A stretch of DNA of 64,000 nucleotides from Crambe crambe (taxonomy: Eukaryota; Porifera; Demospongiae; Poecilosclerida; Crambeidae): the NCBI GenBank assembly GCA_963924555.1, contig OZ004586.1, forward strand, positions 3,740,501 through 3,804,500, written 5' to 3'. The translations under genes were made by a program, and so were the position numbers. The number at the start of each line of letters is the position of its first letter. The first letter of the stretch is position 1. Below the pieces are notes generated by a model that did no database searches, was not told the origin of the DNA, and saw nothing but the letters and a program-made list of their open reading frames with translations. Of this stretch, positions 11,441-22,400 are shown in pieces.

Positions 11441-11836
11441 GTTAATAAGGCAAGCCCGACGTCTCCAAGGGAAAGCGACGGCGTCAGAAAAACAAGTAAC
11501 TATCGTTTGTAGCCGACCTTATCGGTAGCTGAAGCTGGAGAAGCACCTTCCATTGTTCTAACTAATTACTAGCAACCGTCATAGAAACAAGGCCCCGCCC
11601 AATTATTGTGACGTTTACGTATCCTAAAATTTCCGAAAGTGCACAAATTCACGGAAAAGCGTGAAAAACCAGCACATGCGCAAACAGTGGATACCAGGCC
11701 CTTATTTTAATAAGGCCTGGGGACGAGGCTACGTGTAGCGGTGATGGAATGAGAAGTTTCTTACACAATTATTTTGCTAAATGAAAGTATTTTACCGATT
11801 TACCAACTTTTCGATGTAAGACTAGCGCTACGAAGA
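11441..11836. other. Unidentified spacer with a near-palindrome
   Basis: No gene is recognised. An imperfect palindrome (CCAGGCCCTTATT/TTAATAAGGCCTGG) lies at about 11694-11720, next to GGGGACGAGGC. It may be the end of another small foldback element whose other end I could not place. Confidence 0.4.
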
Positions 11837-12152
11837 CAGGGGCGGATCTAGGCCTTGAAATTGATAGTCTTCCACCTGTCACTTGCGCGCGCGAAGCCAC
11901 GCCCGCCTTTGCTTAACCACGCCCACTTCACATTATTTAACAGTGTCAGGTGCTCGATGTCTAAAGCTTCAGCTGTAGCTTGTAGCTAGCTAAACTTCTA
12001 GTAGCTGTACCTTGTAGCTAGCTGCTAGCAATAAACTGTACTGGCTGAAACTAACCAAATATTTGAGTGTAAGCGCACGCGCTGACGATCTTTACCTAAT
12101 ACACAAAATAATTGACAGTCTTACGGAAGAAGACTGCCTAAATCCGCCCCTG
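11837..12152. mobile_element. hAT-like MITE with CAGGGGCGGAT termini
   Basis: The left end CAGGGGCGGATCTAGGC (11837) and right end GCCTAAATCCGCCCCTG (to 12152) are inverted copies differing at one position. The flanks share GAAGA directly on both sides (11832-11836 and 12153-12157), a possible target duplication; a full 8-bp duplication is not visible. There is no coding capacity. Similar CAGGGG...GATCCAG termini recur at 19163 and 20260. Confidence 0.7.
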
Positions 12153-13530
12153 GAAGAGAAACAGGCAGCTGACCTTGCTCCTTACCAATTTAGCAAGCTG
12201 CCTCGAGCTACGACTTTTTCCGCTAACATTCAGCAGAAGTATTTTGCAGTTTCAAGATTCAACGAAAGGTAAGTTCAGAGTATATTCTAGAGTATTTGGA
12301 CAAAAAAAGGTCGAGTGCACGTTGCGGAATGATTTGTGCCAAGTGATCAGTGTTCGAATGAAGTCATTCCGTCACGTATTTGTGGTTAATCAGCATTCTA
12401 TTGACTACATCAATGGGAAGATGTACTTGAAGGCATTGTGGGCCCTTATTCTTAAGATATACTGGGGAGAACACTGCTTTTTTACACTTGCATCTCTGTT
12501 GTACATGTCATTCAACAAGGATTCTGTATGGTGCACACCTGTTCTTGGGTTCCACTTGCATATACCTTTTATTGCTTAGTTATGAGTAGATTTCTATCTG
12601 GAATGTACTCTCTAATACAAACCACCCAGTATTTGAATCCTATTTCACTTTCTTTCTTTGTCCTTTTGTCTTTCGGTGAATGTCCGACTCTCAAAGGATT
12701 TGTAGGCATGTGGTTTAAGGGGTGATTTAAGTTATACTACTGACCAATACTTATGATCTATTTATGAAAGAAGCAATAAAAGATGCAAGCGAGTCAGAAA
12801 TAAGAAGAGATGCTTGCTCAATGCCTTTTTTTTGGCATTTCTGTACATGTGATAGTTGAGGGTAGAAATCAAACTTTATTTACACTTTCTACTTTTGAAA
12901 AAAGTTTGAAAGGCAGAAATTTTCATTGTAGAGCATCAAAGTAACCTCGACTGTCACACAGTAAGATCATTGGCACAGATCTCATCACATGCCTAACCAA
13001 AACACTAAGGGGATGGGGGTGTCTTTTGTAATTCTTGAAAAGATACAAGACGATCTCAAAGACCATGAATCTCTAGTACCTATCAGGGTTTCATTATACC
13101 GGGGGGGGGGGGGGGGGGGGATATGAAGGTTGAGAAATAAGGGGGAGGGGGCAGCATATCTGCACACTTGTGTGTGGAAAATTTTTCGCCTAACCATGCC
13201 CACTTTTGCCTGACCTCACCTTTTGGATGGACTGTATGATATTAACAATGACTATGTATTGTATGTATTGTCAATTAGTTAATTTACTGAAATCCCAAGG
13301 GTGAACCCCTGCCTCTTCTTTCACATACTATTATCTATCTCCCTTTCTGCCCCCACAGAGTTCACTTGTTGAAGTAAATCATCAAGATTGTGATCATGGC
13401 TTATGGTTTATGATTGAAAGGTGAGTGTTATAACAGTTAGTGCATGTATTGTCCTAGTATCGTCTCTTGATGTTTCAATGTCACCATGAGTAGAGAAATG
13501 AAGCTAGTGGTTTGGGGATCTGGGTACCGG
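12153..13530. other. Unassigned DNA with one exon-like open stretch
   Basis: An open frame running from the MITE into 12153-12268 reads PYQFSKLPRATTF and QQKYFAVSRFNER and ends at a good donor (GAAAG/GTAAGT, 12269). It could be an orphan exon, but I recognise no family and see no clear partner exons. Downstream there is a poly-G run near 13101-13120 and a G-rich/T-rich stretch. Other open frames here have no recognisable features. Confidence 0.35.
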
Positions 13531-13744
13531 CAAGGGCGTATCGAGCCACAAAGCGGCGAGAGGGCATGCAACTAGTATAGACGGCAAAATGTAAATTGTT
13601 ACTATATTTAACCACAGTTTACTGCAGTATCCGGACATATGCAGACGGAACCTAAGCTATTTATAGTAATATTTTACATTATGCCGTCTCAGAACATTGG
13701 AAGTTGCATGCCCTCTCGTCGCTTCGTGACTCAATAAGCCCTTG
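13531..13744. mobile_element. Foldback MITE with CAAGGGC termini
   Basis: These are long imperfect inverted arms of about 80-90 bp each: CAAGGGCGTATCGAGCCAC on the left and the complement of GTGACTCAATAAGCCCTTG on the right. Both arms contain a GAGAGGGCATGCAACT block. The spacer is about 40-50 bp. The flanks read GGTACC(GG) and TAGTACC, suggesting duplication around GTAC. No coding capacity. Confidence 0.7.
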
Positions 13745-13829
13745 TAGTACCTGCTTCGGCCCATAATATATTATTGTCTACGTACATCGTGGTGCACTGG
13801 AATGATGCAGTGATATACATTTCTTTTAC

Positions 13830-15894
13830 AGTGGACCCTCACATATCCGAACCCATTGGGACCGACCCCTGTTCGTATATGCCAAAAATTCGGATATGCG
13901 AAATCATGAATATCATTAAGTACAATGTATATCTTTTAAATGCAGGAAGTGTCAGGATGACTTGTTCATCTTCAACCCTGCCAGTTTGGCACCCTCCAGA
14001 GCCTTCCAGACCTCACCCCCTTGTCTTGAAAGGCCAAACACAGTGACTTTGACATCACAGACTCTATATCCATGCCTCATACTGGTCCCTGCTCTGGAAT
14101 ATGGCAGGGATGTCACTGTCCTGTAATTAAAACTTATTTTTATACCTGTAGGTATACACTTATTGTTATAATTTACCCAGATGCCTGCAAACCACTACTT
14201 AGTAGTGGAGACAAATAAACAGCAGCTTCTCTAGCCAGATTGCCAAGCTTTCTTGCTGAACCAGAACCTGTAACCCAGATTGAAATACAGTTGCTGTCCC
14301 ACTCATTATCTGGCTCCAGCTGGAAGTTCAGCAGATCTCCAACAGCAATCTCTGATGTTTCCACTTCATAGAACTTTATGCCTCTTGCCTGGCAGGAGAA
14401 AGATGCTAGCTCACATGTCATCATCAATGCAGCTGCTAATCCAATGTTAAAAAAATGATAATAGGTAAAGAATGGCTATAGGTTGCAAAATAATTCAGTG
14501 TGTGGAAAATGTACTTCCTAGAGTCCTTTGCTTGAGGTTATGGAACCGCTTCCTGCATGCTAGATCTCTTACTCCCTTTAAAACCATAAGAGATGTAGGA
14601 GTTGCCTCTTCTTGCTTTTCATACCATTTCAGACACTCTCCTAGCATATCTGCAGCTTGGCTACTTGTAATGCTACTCTCTGTCGAAACATCCTCATCGT
14701 CTTCGTCAGAGGATTCTGGTTGCGCTGTTTGTGAGACTTGTTGAACTAGCTATCTCTTCATCAGTGGCTAACTGATATCCAGGATCTTCTGAATCCACAG
14801 ACATCCACTGTGCTATCTCTTCAGAAGTGAGAGTGCCATCCAACTGCTGCATGAGCTGTGCACACGTCTCACCAGGTTGACTTCCATCTTCAGAAGACTG
14901 GTCAGAACCTTCAGGTAGGCTGCCTGGTAAGGGTACAGTAGCTAAGAGTTTATACCAAGATTTACACAGGGTAGAAGATGGAATATCCTCCCAGGCGTCA
15001 GCGACCATATAGACAACGTGTTTGATGTTTATAGTCTTTACGAAAGTAACCATCGACTGACCTTCTCCATCCACCATCAGCAGCTTCCGCAACAATGACT
15101 TCCTGTATCGCCGTTTCATAGCTTCCAGCACACCTTGATCCATTGGTTGAATCAGAGCTGTTGTATTTGCAGGTAAAAACATCATAGTAATCTTCTTATC
15201 CTTGCTAACCAGCACAGTTTCACTTGGGTGTGAAGGGGCATTGTCCATCAACAAGAGAGCCTTAGGCTCTAAACCCTTATCTTTTAGGTGCTTGGTCACT
15301 GCGGGAACAAACTCAGCTTCAAACCACTTCTTAAAAATGTCGGAATCCATCCAAGCATTGCGTTGTGAGTAATATTTCACAGGTAGTGCACTTTTATTCA
15401 AGTTTTTGAAACACCGAGGGTTTAAAGACTTGTGTATTAAAACCAGAGGTAACTTATGACTTCCACTAGCATTAGAACATGCCATGATAGTGACCCTATC
15501 TTTCTGCTTCTTCATACCTTTGGCTCCTTTTTCTGCTCTAGCAGCAAGCGTCTTTGTTGGTAGCATCTTATAACACAAACCAGTTTCATCACAATTGTAT
15601 ACTTGTTCAAGTGTCAGCGATTCTTTTTCCATTATCTCCTGCAGCCTCTTCTTGAAAGTAGCAGTAGCACTTTCATTGGATGACAGCTGCTCACCTTGAA
15701 GAGAAAGCTGATGGATTCCATGCCGTTTACAAAATCGCCACAGCCATCCTGCACTAGCATTGAATGATGGCGGGTCTGCTTCTCCCTCATGTAGCATATT
15801 GTGAAATTCCAAAGCCTTTTCTTTCAGTAATGGTCCACTGATAGGAGTATCTTGTCCTCGTTTCTGAGTGAACCAAAGGTAAAGAGACTAAGCA
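13830..15894 (-). mobile_element. Decayed Tigger/pogo-type transposon, 5' end missing
   Basis: The right-hand (3') terminus lies at 13830: CAGTGGACCCTCACATATCC, preceded by TA, as expected for the Tigger branch of Tc1/mariner. The coding strand is minus, with a DDE transposase (14706-15887) followed by a HIRAN-domain exon (about 14173-14427). The opposite terminus is not found: the element stops at the Harbinger-like MITE starting at 15898, and host flank resumes directly after that MITE. The 5' end was therefore lost, probably by a deletion near the MITE. Confidence 0.7.
14173..15887 (-). pseudogene. Tigger-type DDE transposase with HIRAN exon, broken
   Basis: The minus-strand open frame 15887-14706 begins inside a CENP-B-type HTH (LYLWFTQKRGQ, PISGPLLKEKALEF), preceded by an in-frame TAG at 15888-15890. 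It continues through the DDE domain with catalytic-type Asp in YNCDETGL, LLLMDNAPSHP and QPMDQGVLEA. Near 14740 an indel shifts the frame: the acidic tail (QPESSDEDDEDVSTESS) continues in another frame to about 14540. After a possible intron, 14427-14173 encodes a HIRAN-like domain (VGDLLNFQLEPDNEWDSNC, then KLGNLAREAAVYLSPLL). HIRAN domains bind 3' DNA ends in proteins such as HLTF; that knowledge is from other families. The N-terminal HTH is incomplete and the frame broken, so it is not functional. Confidence 0.75.
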
Positions 15895-15897
15895 TTA

Positions 15898-16226
15898 GGC
15901 CACTATTTATAGAATCCTAGTTTCCTGTCCAAGAAAATATCCACAAGTGCTGCGGGCGGGCGGTTATTATAATTATTCTATTACTGCTTCGTTGTTTGTC
16001 TCAGGGGTCCTGTCTTCATCATTCACTAGTCTCGCGGCCCACGAGACTAGTCATTCACCACGGGCTTTCCCAAAAAGAGCTGCATGTGAAGCCAAATGTG
16101 CGCGCTCTACTGCGCGCATGAGCAATGGCAGGCGCTATAGGCGCTAGGCAGTAATAATTTTTGATGCGGTGACATTTTCAATACGCGGGCGGTGGACAGG
16201 AAACAATCATTCTATTAATAGTGGCC
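15898..16226. mobile_element. Harbinger-like MITE with TTA duplication
   Basis: The terminal inverted repeats are about 30 bp: GGCCACTATTTATAGAAT... on the left and the complement on the right, ending ATTAATAGTGGCC, with a shared TTTCCTGTCC block inside. TTA is duplicated on both sides (15895-15897 and 16227-16229), the target preference of PIF/Harbinger. The interior is GC-rich with CpG palindromes (TGCGCGCTCTACTGCGCGCA) and an internal ACTAGTCTCG...CGAGACTAGT hairpin. No coding capacity. Confidence 0.85.
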
Positions 16227-16267
16227 TTAGCTATGATTATAGCTGTCTAACTATCATTATTCTGAGC

Positions 16268-16400
16268 ATTCCTTCATTACAACTTCCACTCCCACAGGAA
16301 TGTACAACCTCTATATAGCTACCCAGGCAAAGAATGATGTAATAACCTCATTCATTATAACTTCCAATTCCAAGATTTCCCACAGGAATGTGCAGCCTCT
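16268..16400 (+). promoter_or_regulatory. Duplicated upstream module of gene 3
   Basis: Two units end in CCCACAGGAATGTACAACC and CCCACAGGAATGTGCAGCC, before the start codon at 16473. Role inferred from conservation with the other genes. Confidence 0.5.
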
Positions 16401-16472
16401 TCAGAACCTACTTCAGAGAGCTATTATAGGGCTAGCTACTCGTCTAGATATAGCTACTACTCAAATTCCACA

Positions 16473-19400
16473 ATGTTTCTACAAGCAGTAATACTATGCT
16501 TTGTGATGTGCCTTGATAATATGGTGATGAGTTATCTTGTGGTGACAGTGGATGTTACAGTTGATGCTCAAGTAGAGTCAGACTCCTGCATAGGTGGAGA
16601 TGTGGCACTGACTGACACATCAGTCCAGCTGCAGTACAGAGAAGTTTACAACTCCAGTGTGGCTGAGTGGATGACTCTGGATGTGATAAGAATTGGCACC
16701 TACTACAATCAGACAAGGAATCTGACTCATTTCAGTAGTTGCAATGTCCTAGGTGTTCAGTTCAGACTGCTGCAGTTGGAACATGGTGGATTTGAATGCA
16801 ACTGTTGGAAGGTTGTGAGTCTAGAAGCCAGAGTCAGTGACCATATGTACATATACAATTCAACATACCAGTGTGCAAGCAAAGAAAATAACTTGAATCT
16901 CTATTGTGGTGGCAGTGTCCTGGATGCTAGAGGATTAATCACTAATGTGTTCTACTTATATCTTGTAAATAGTGCTGAATGGAATGTGGGTTGTCCAAGT
17001 GACTCTCTTATCTCCTATAAAGGTCCTCCTTTGCCTTCATGCTCTACTGCCATCCCAAGACTGTAAGTATGGGTATATAAGTCCTTTATCATCAAGGGTC
17101 ACAATTTTAGTTGTTGGTGCATGTGATATTTTTAGTATCAAAATTTAGAAAACAGCTACAGTGATACAGTGATAGATATAAGTTTGACTCTGACTAGATA
17201 TCAACGTTTGCAAGCAAGCCTTGGTTATGTATTGCAAGTATTCTTGATAGGGTAAGCATTTGAGTAGGGGAAACATATCATTATCAATCATAGTGACCCT
17301 GTACAACACAGTCAATATTCACTGATATATGATTATGTATAATCCAGTGTAGTTTCTTATGGACTCATTTTAAGTGTGAGGTATGGATGTCATGGAGTTG
17401 AAGGTATAAATGAAGGCATTGAGTTTGCCATTCGTAACAACACAAATGGAGGTCCCTGGATTCCTCTACAGCTGGACTATCGTATGAATAATAATAATGA
17501 TGAATGGAGGGAGATAAGAGGTTATAATGTCTCAGCTATTGGACATGCTAAAACTAACAGAGCAGTGATTGATCGTAATGTCTCCATTTGTGGAGATATC
17601 TTGAACACTAATACTATTCAGTTACGCTGGATGCAATCGTCTAGAGTGATTAATAACGCACCTCATAGGGATGTGTGGGCACTGGCATACGTAAGTGCAA
17701 CTTTCATCGAAGCAAATGAAACTATCCATTTAATTAATGAAACATTTGGATGTGGAAGTACTGGAGAATGTGCTCTAAAGTAAGTCATTAGTCACATAGT
17801 TGTGTTCTACAATAGTAAAGAATACTAATTATGGCCTAGGAAGAAAATTGAATGCTAATCAGCTGTAGTTTTTTTGTTATGTTTATTTGGTCTACTTAAG
17901 CTGGTCAGTAGATATGGTAGACATAATTTGTTACTGCTTGCCCTCCCTCCTTCTCTCTGCAGTGCCTCACTCTGGGAAGAACCAAGATTGGGAAGCTTGA
18001 ATTGTTCAAGATGCTTACAAAGCACACCATGCAAGAATAACTACCTCACATTTGGTGCTACAGACGAGGGCTATAATATAACATCAGAATTAAGTCGAAT
18101 TGCACTGACTAAAATGCTCAATTTGATATCTGATCCTACAGACATGATGACTCCCATTGCCAACACCTCAGGTAATAATCTATGTTTTGGTGTGACTGCT
18201 TTGAGTACTTCCACACCCATTACTACAAATAATCTTCTCATAACTGCCGAGGCTATCACCGCTAGTGCTCCTGCATCTGGGACTACTACAAGTACAATCA
18301 CGCCCACTGCCACCAATACTCCTCCCGCAACTGCCGAGGCTATCACCACTAGTGCTGCTACATCTGGGACTACTACAAGTACAATCACGCCCACTGCCAC
18401 CAATACTCCTCCCGCAACTGCCGAGGCTATCACCACTAGTGCTGCTACATCTGGGACTACTACAAGTACAATCACGCCCACTGCCACCAATACTCCTCCC
18501 GCAACTGCCGAGGCTATCACCACTAGTGCTGCTACATCTGGGACTGCTACAAGTACAATCACGCCCACTGCCACCAATACTCCTCCCGCAACTGCCGAGG
18601 CTATCACCACTAGTGCTGCTACATCTGGGACTACTACAAGTACAATCACGCCCACTGCCACCAATGCTCCTCCCGCAACTGCCGAGGCTATCACCACTAG
18701 TGCTCCTACATCTGGGACTACTACAAGTACAATCACGCCCACTGCCACCAATGCTCCACCCACAACTGCCGAGGCTATCACCACTAGTGCTGCTACATCT
18801 GGGACTACTACAAGTACAATCATGCCCACTGCCACCAATACTCCACCCACAACTGCCGAGGCTATCACCACTAGTGCTCCTACATCTGGGACTACTACAT
18901 CTGTAGAGACTACTTTGGTATGTAGTGCTCCATCATATTGCTACAGTATGTATACTCAAGGGTGTAGATAAGTTTTTTCAACTGGGGGGGCTAAATATGT
19001 ATGCATGAATGTATTATGTGTGAAATGCAGCACTGCATTATCTAGAGGGGTCCAGTGGCATGCTCCCCCGGGAAAATTTTGAATCTCAGGTGTTCTGAGA
19101 TTGCTTCTTGTGTGATATGAGGTGATTATATCACTATTAATTTACTATATAACAGTACATACCAGGGACTGATCCAGGTAGGGGCCTAAGGGACCTGGCC
19201 CCCCCCCCCCCCCCCCCCCCCCTTTTTCCATTACCATTAGCCACAGCATACTCACTGCATGGTTCAATGTAGCTGTAGATATATTTATTGTGGTTTAAAT
19301 GAAAGGTAAATTAAAGACATACTTTGAGCCAGAGAAAGACTACATGTAGCTAGACAAGAACAGAAGTATGAGCCAAAAATTTTCCATGTGCACAGGGCCG

Positions 19401-22400
19401 GAGCTAGCTATTTTATTGTGGTATGGCTTGTGACCACATACTGTGCAAAGTGCATCATCTTGGCCCAGAAAAAAAATTAGATTTTAGGGTGTCTCAGATT
19501 CAGTCTGGTGCAATATGGAGCATCAAATTTGTCAAAAATGATCTTAGTCTACCTTCTCTACTACCAACAAGTTAATTTGCAACTGAACTTGGATAAACTA
19601 TCGGTTTCATCTGTGTGAATGTGCAGCACCATTAGGTTATTCAAAGCATCTCAGGTAAGGACATTTGAGAATGCAAGTCTCTGAGTGATACAACTATGAG
19701 CTTTTAAAAAGGGGTGAACAATAAATAGTGCCAAATCACATTGTGCACCCATGGTTCACCATGCTTTCTTAAATCAGCTAGGCTATAGAATTACAACTTC
19801 ATTGTGGGTGGATGAATACCACATAACTTGCAATTTCAATCATTACTAGAGTAATGAAGTGTGAAATTGAAATTGCTGCAAGTTATGTGGTATTCATCCA
19901 CCCACTAATTAGAGTAATGGAGTATGAAATTGCTGCAAGTTATGTGGTATTCATCCACCCACTAATTAATTAATGAAATACATTGGAACGGGATGTGGTG
20001 TGATCACAAATAATTTACACAATTTCACAGGTGAACACTTGCTAGCAAAACTTGTCTACGGCCCTAAAGGACTGTTGAACATCAGACCCAGTGATATGCA
20101 TCAGGTTTTTACAATGTGTTGCTCATTTGAGAGGGACCCATTTCATCCCTAGAGTCTCCACTACAGTTTTCTGGGTTTTGAAATAATTAATGATGCTTAT
20201 GTTCATGCACTGAAATCCAACATCTTGATTGAGATACTTCAAAGTTAACCATACATAATCAGGAGCTGATCCAGGGGCCATGGTGCAAGCACACGGCCCC
20301 CTCTTTCCAAAAACTCTGGATCAGCCCCTGCACTACATGTACACAAGAACAAAACTGACCATTCCTTTACAGTTGCAAAATGAGTTCATCATAATTATAT
20401 AATACTAAATAATAAGATATACGATTCAAAAATTCTGGGGGGGCTTTAGCCCCCCAAGCCCCCCCCCCCCTTACCTACACCCTTGATACTATTACATTAA
20501 ACTTTATCAATAGAATATGCTCAAAAGGACAAGAGATTTGGTTTCCATGAAGCCTGCCACTTCTATTGTACATACTTTTAGGAACATTCTGTCCGGTTTC
20601 AATTCAACAGATAAAGACCAGCTAGAAATGTTCAATAGGGTGAGGAGTTACTACTAATGCTTAGTGATTTGTAGCTGGTTATCATGAATCATTTAATTAA
20701 TGAATGCAGGCCTTTATCAGAGTTGCTAATGAGATAGTACAAGAAACCTCTGATGGAAAAAAGGTATGTACAACTGTTGGTGGGATATGAAGATGATTTG
20801 CTTCTTCTCAGCTCATTAATTTTATCCTCTGATATGAAACCTTCATCAACTGATGCTGTATGGTACAAATAGGAATATTTCACTGCAAAATATTATCTGA
20901 GTTCCATTTTTAGGTTTTTGAGGGAAACTAGTAGCTATGGTTCATAGGAAATATTGGGGGGGGGGGGGGGGAAATAGAATCGGATGAAAAATATGGAGTA
21001 AAAGTCATCAAAATTTGAAATCTGCCAAGGCCTACAAGATGAGTGCCCTGAGCTATGCATGCTGGATATATTTTAATGAAAATCCCGTGAGACACTAGAT
21101 TCCAGGTAGGTCCAGGCAATCTAGCTGAATGAGAATTGTGATCACTCAACTGAAAGTGCTCAGACAGACTGGTCTTAATTGCTGTATATACATACACATT
21201 TTACTGTAAGTATATTTTTTTACTGTGGTTAAAGCGAACCATGTAGCTGTTACTAATATGTAATTTTTCTCACTACATACGTAATGGTTTTAATTTTATT
21301 TTGGTTCCAAACAGAATAATTCAAGATCTGCTGGGAGTTCATTGCTGAGTGTGATGGATCAATTAGCTTTTCAGACATTACCTGATAGTGGAAACATATC
21401 TGAAGGGAATATTGGTAAGTGATGGTCAATAAGCATTGGGCCATTACTATATACAGTAGGTAGATAATGACTGAACTGAGCAGCTCGCTATAATTTGTTT
21501 AGACAGATGTACAATTTAAGCATATCAAGTTTACATTCATTCACCAAGCAAAGAATGTGGCAGAAGGTTGCAGCAAAATTGCTCATTCATTTTGCATCTT
21601 ATTGATGACTTGCACACCCACTCTGTTATTGAACAGTTCATTGACCTGCATATTATGATATCAAGGTCATTATTACCTCATAAAACATAGTCCTTGATCT
21701 TGCATTGTTTGCTAATCAATGATTAACAGGTCATTAAAAATAATTGATCAAACATAGTTTTCTAATCACAGCCCTCAGAAGTGATTCTACAAATAATTTT
21801 GTTAAAAAGCTCTAATTATGAGAAAAATGCAGTCTTGATCAAATGACTTATTATGGCCACTTATAATACAAGCACAGTCAATTCCATGATATGTGGGGAG
21901 TCTTCCAGACAACCTAGGAGCTGCTAACTAGGGGGGGAGAGAGGCATTGCTTTAGCTAAGTGGAACATGTTGTGCAGTGTACATATTTCCTTCAATTTGG
22001 CTCACACAGCCTTTTTTTTTTTTTTTTTTTTTTGCCTGGCTATAGCTTTCCAAGCTAGTCTGATATCACCAGAGAGTGGAGATTATGTGACAACAATCAA
22101 CTCCTCCCAGTTCACTAACAACACATTTCCAGAGATGTCCCTTGAACTTCCACCTGAGATAATTCAGCATGTGTCAAATAAGAGTGGGAGGGAGGATGGT
22201 AGAGTGAGAGCAGTCTCCTTCCTCTATCACAATGTGGAAAATCTATTTCCAAGTGGAAGGCCTGGGGAAAACGAGTGAACCTTTTAATTAACTTAGCTAC
22301 TCAATAATTAGCTATTTTTGAGTGAATTAGCTATAGCTACCATATGCAATTTATGTCAGAATTTGATATTAAGAAATTTAGATAACTTGTGAAGACTAGC

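Noticed and set aside
14472-14744. 90-codon + strand open frame with a serine run
   Set aside because: It is the complement of the acidic tail of the Tigger transposase, which is coding-like on the minus strand.
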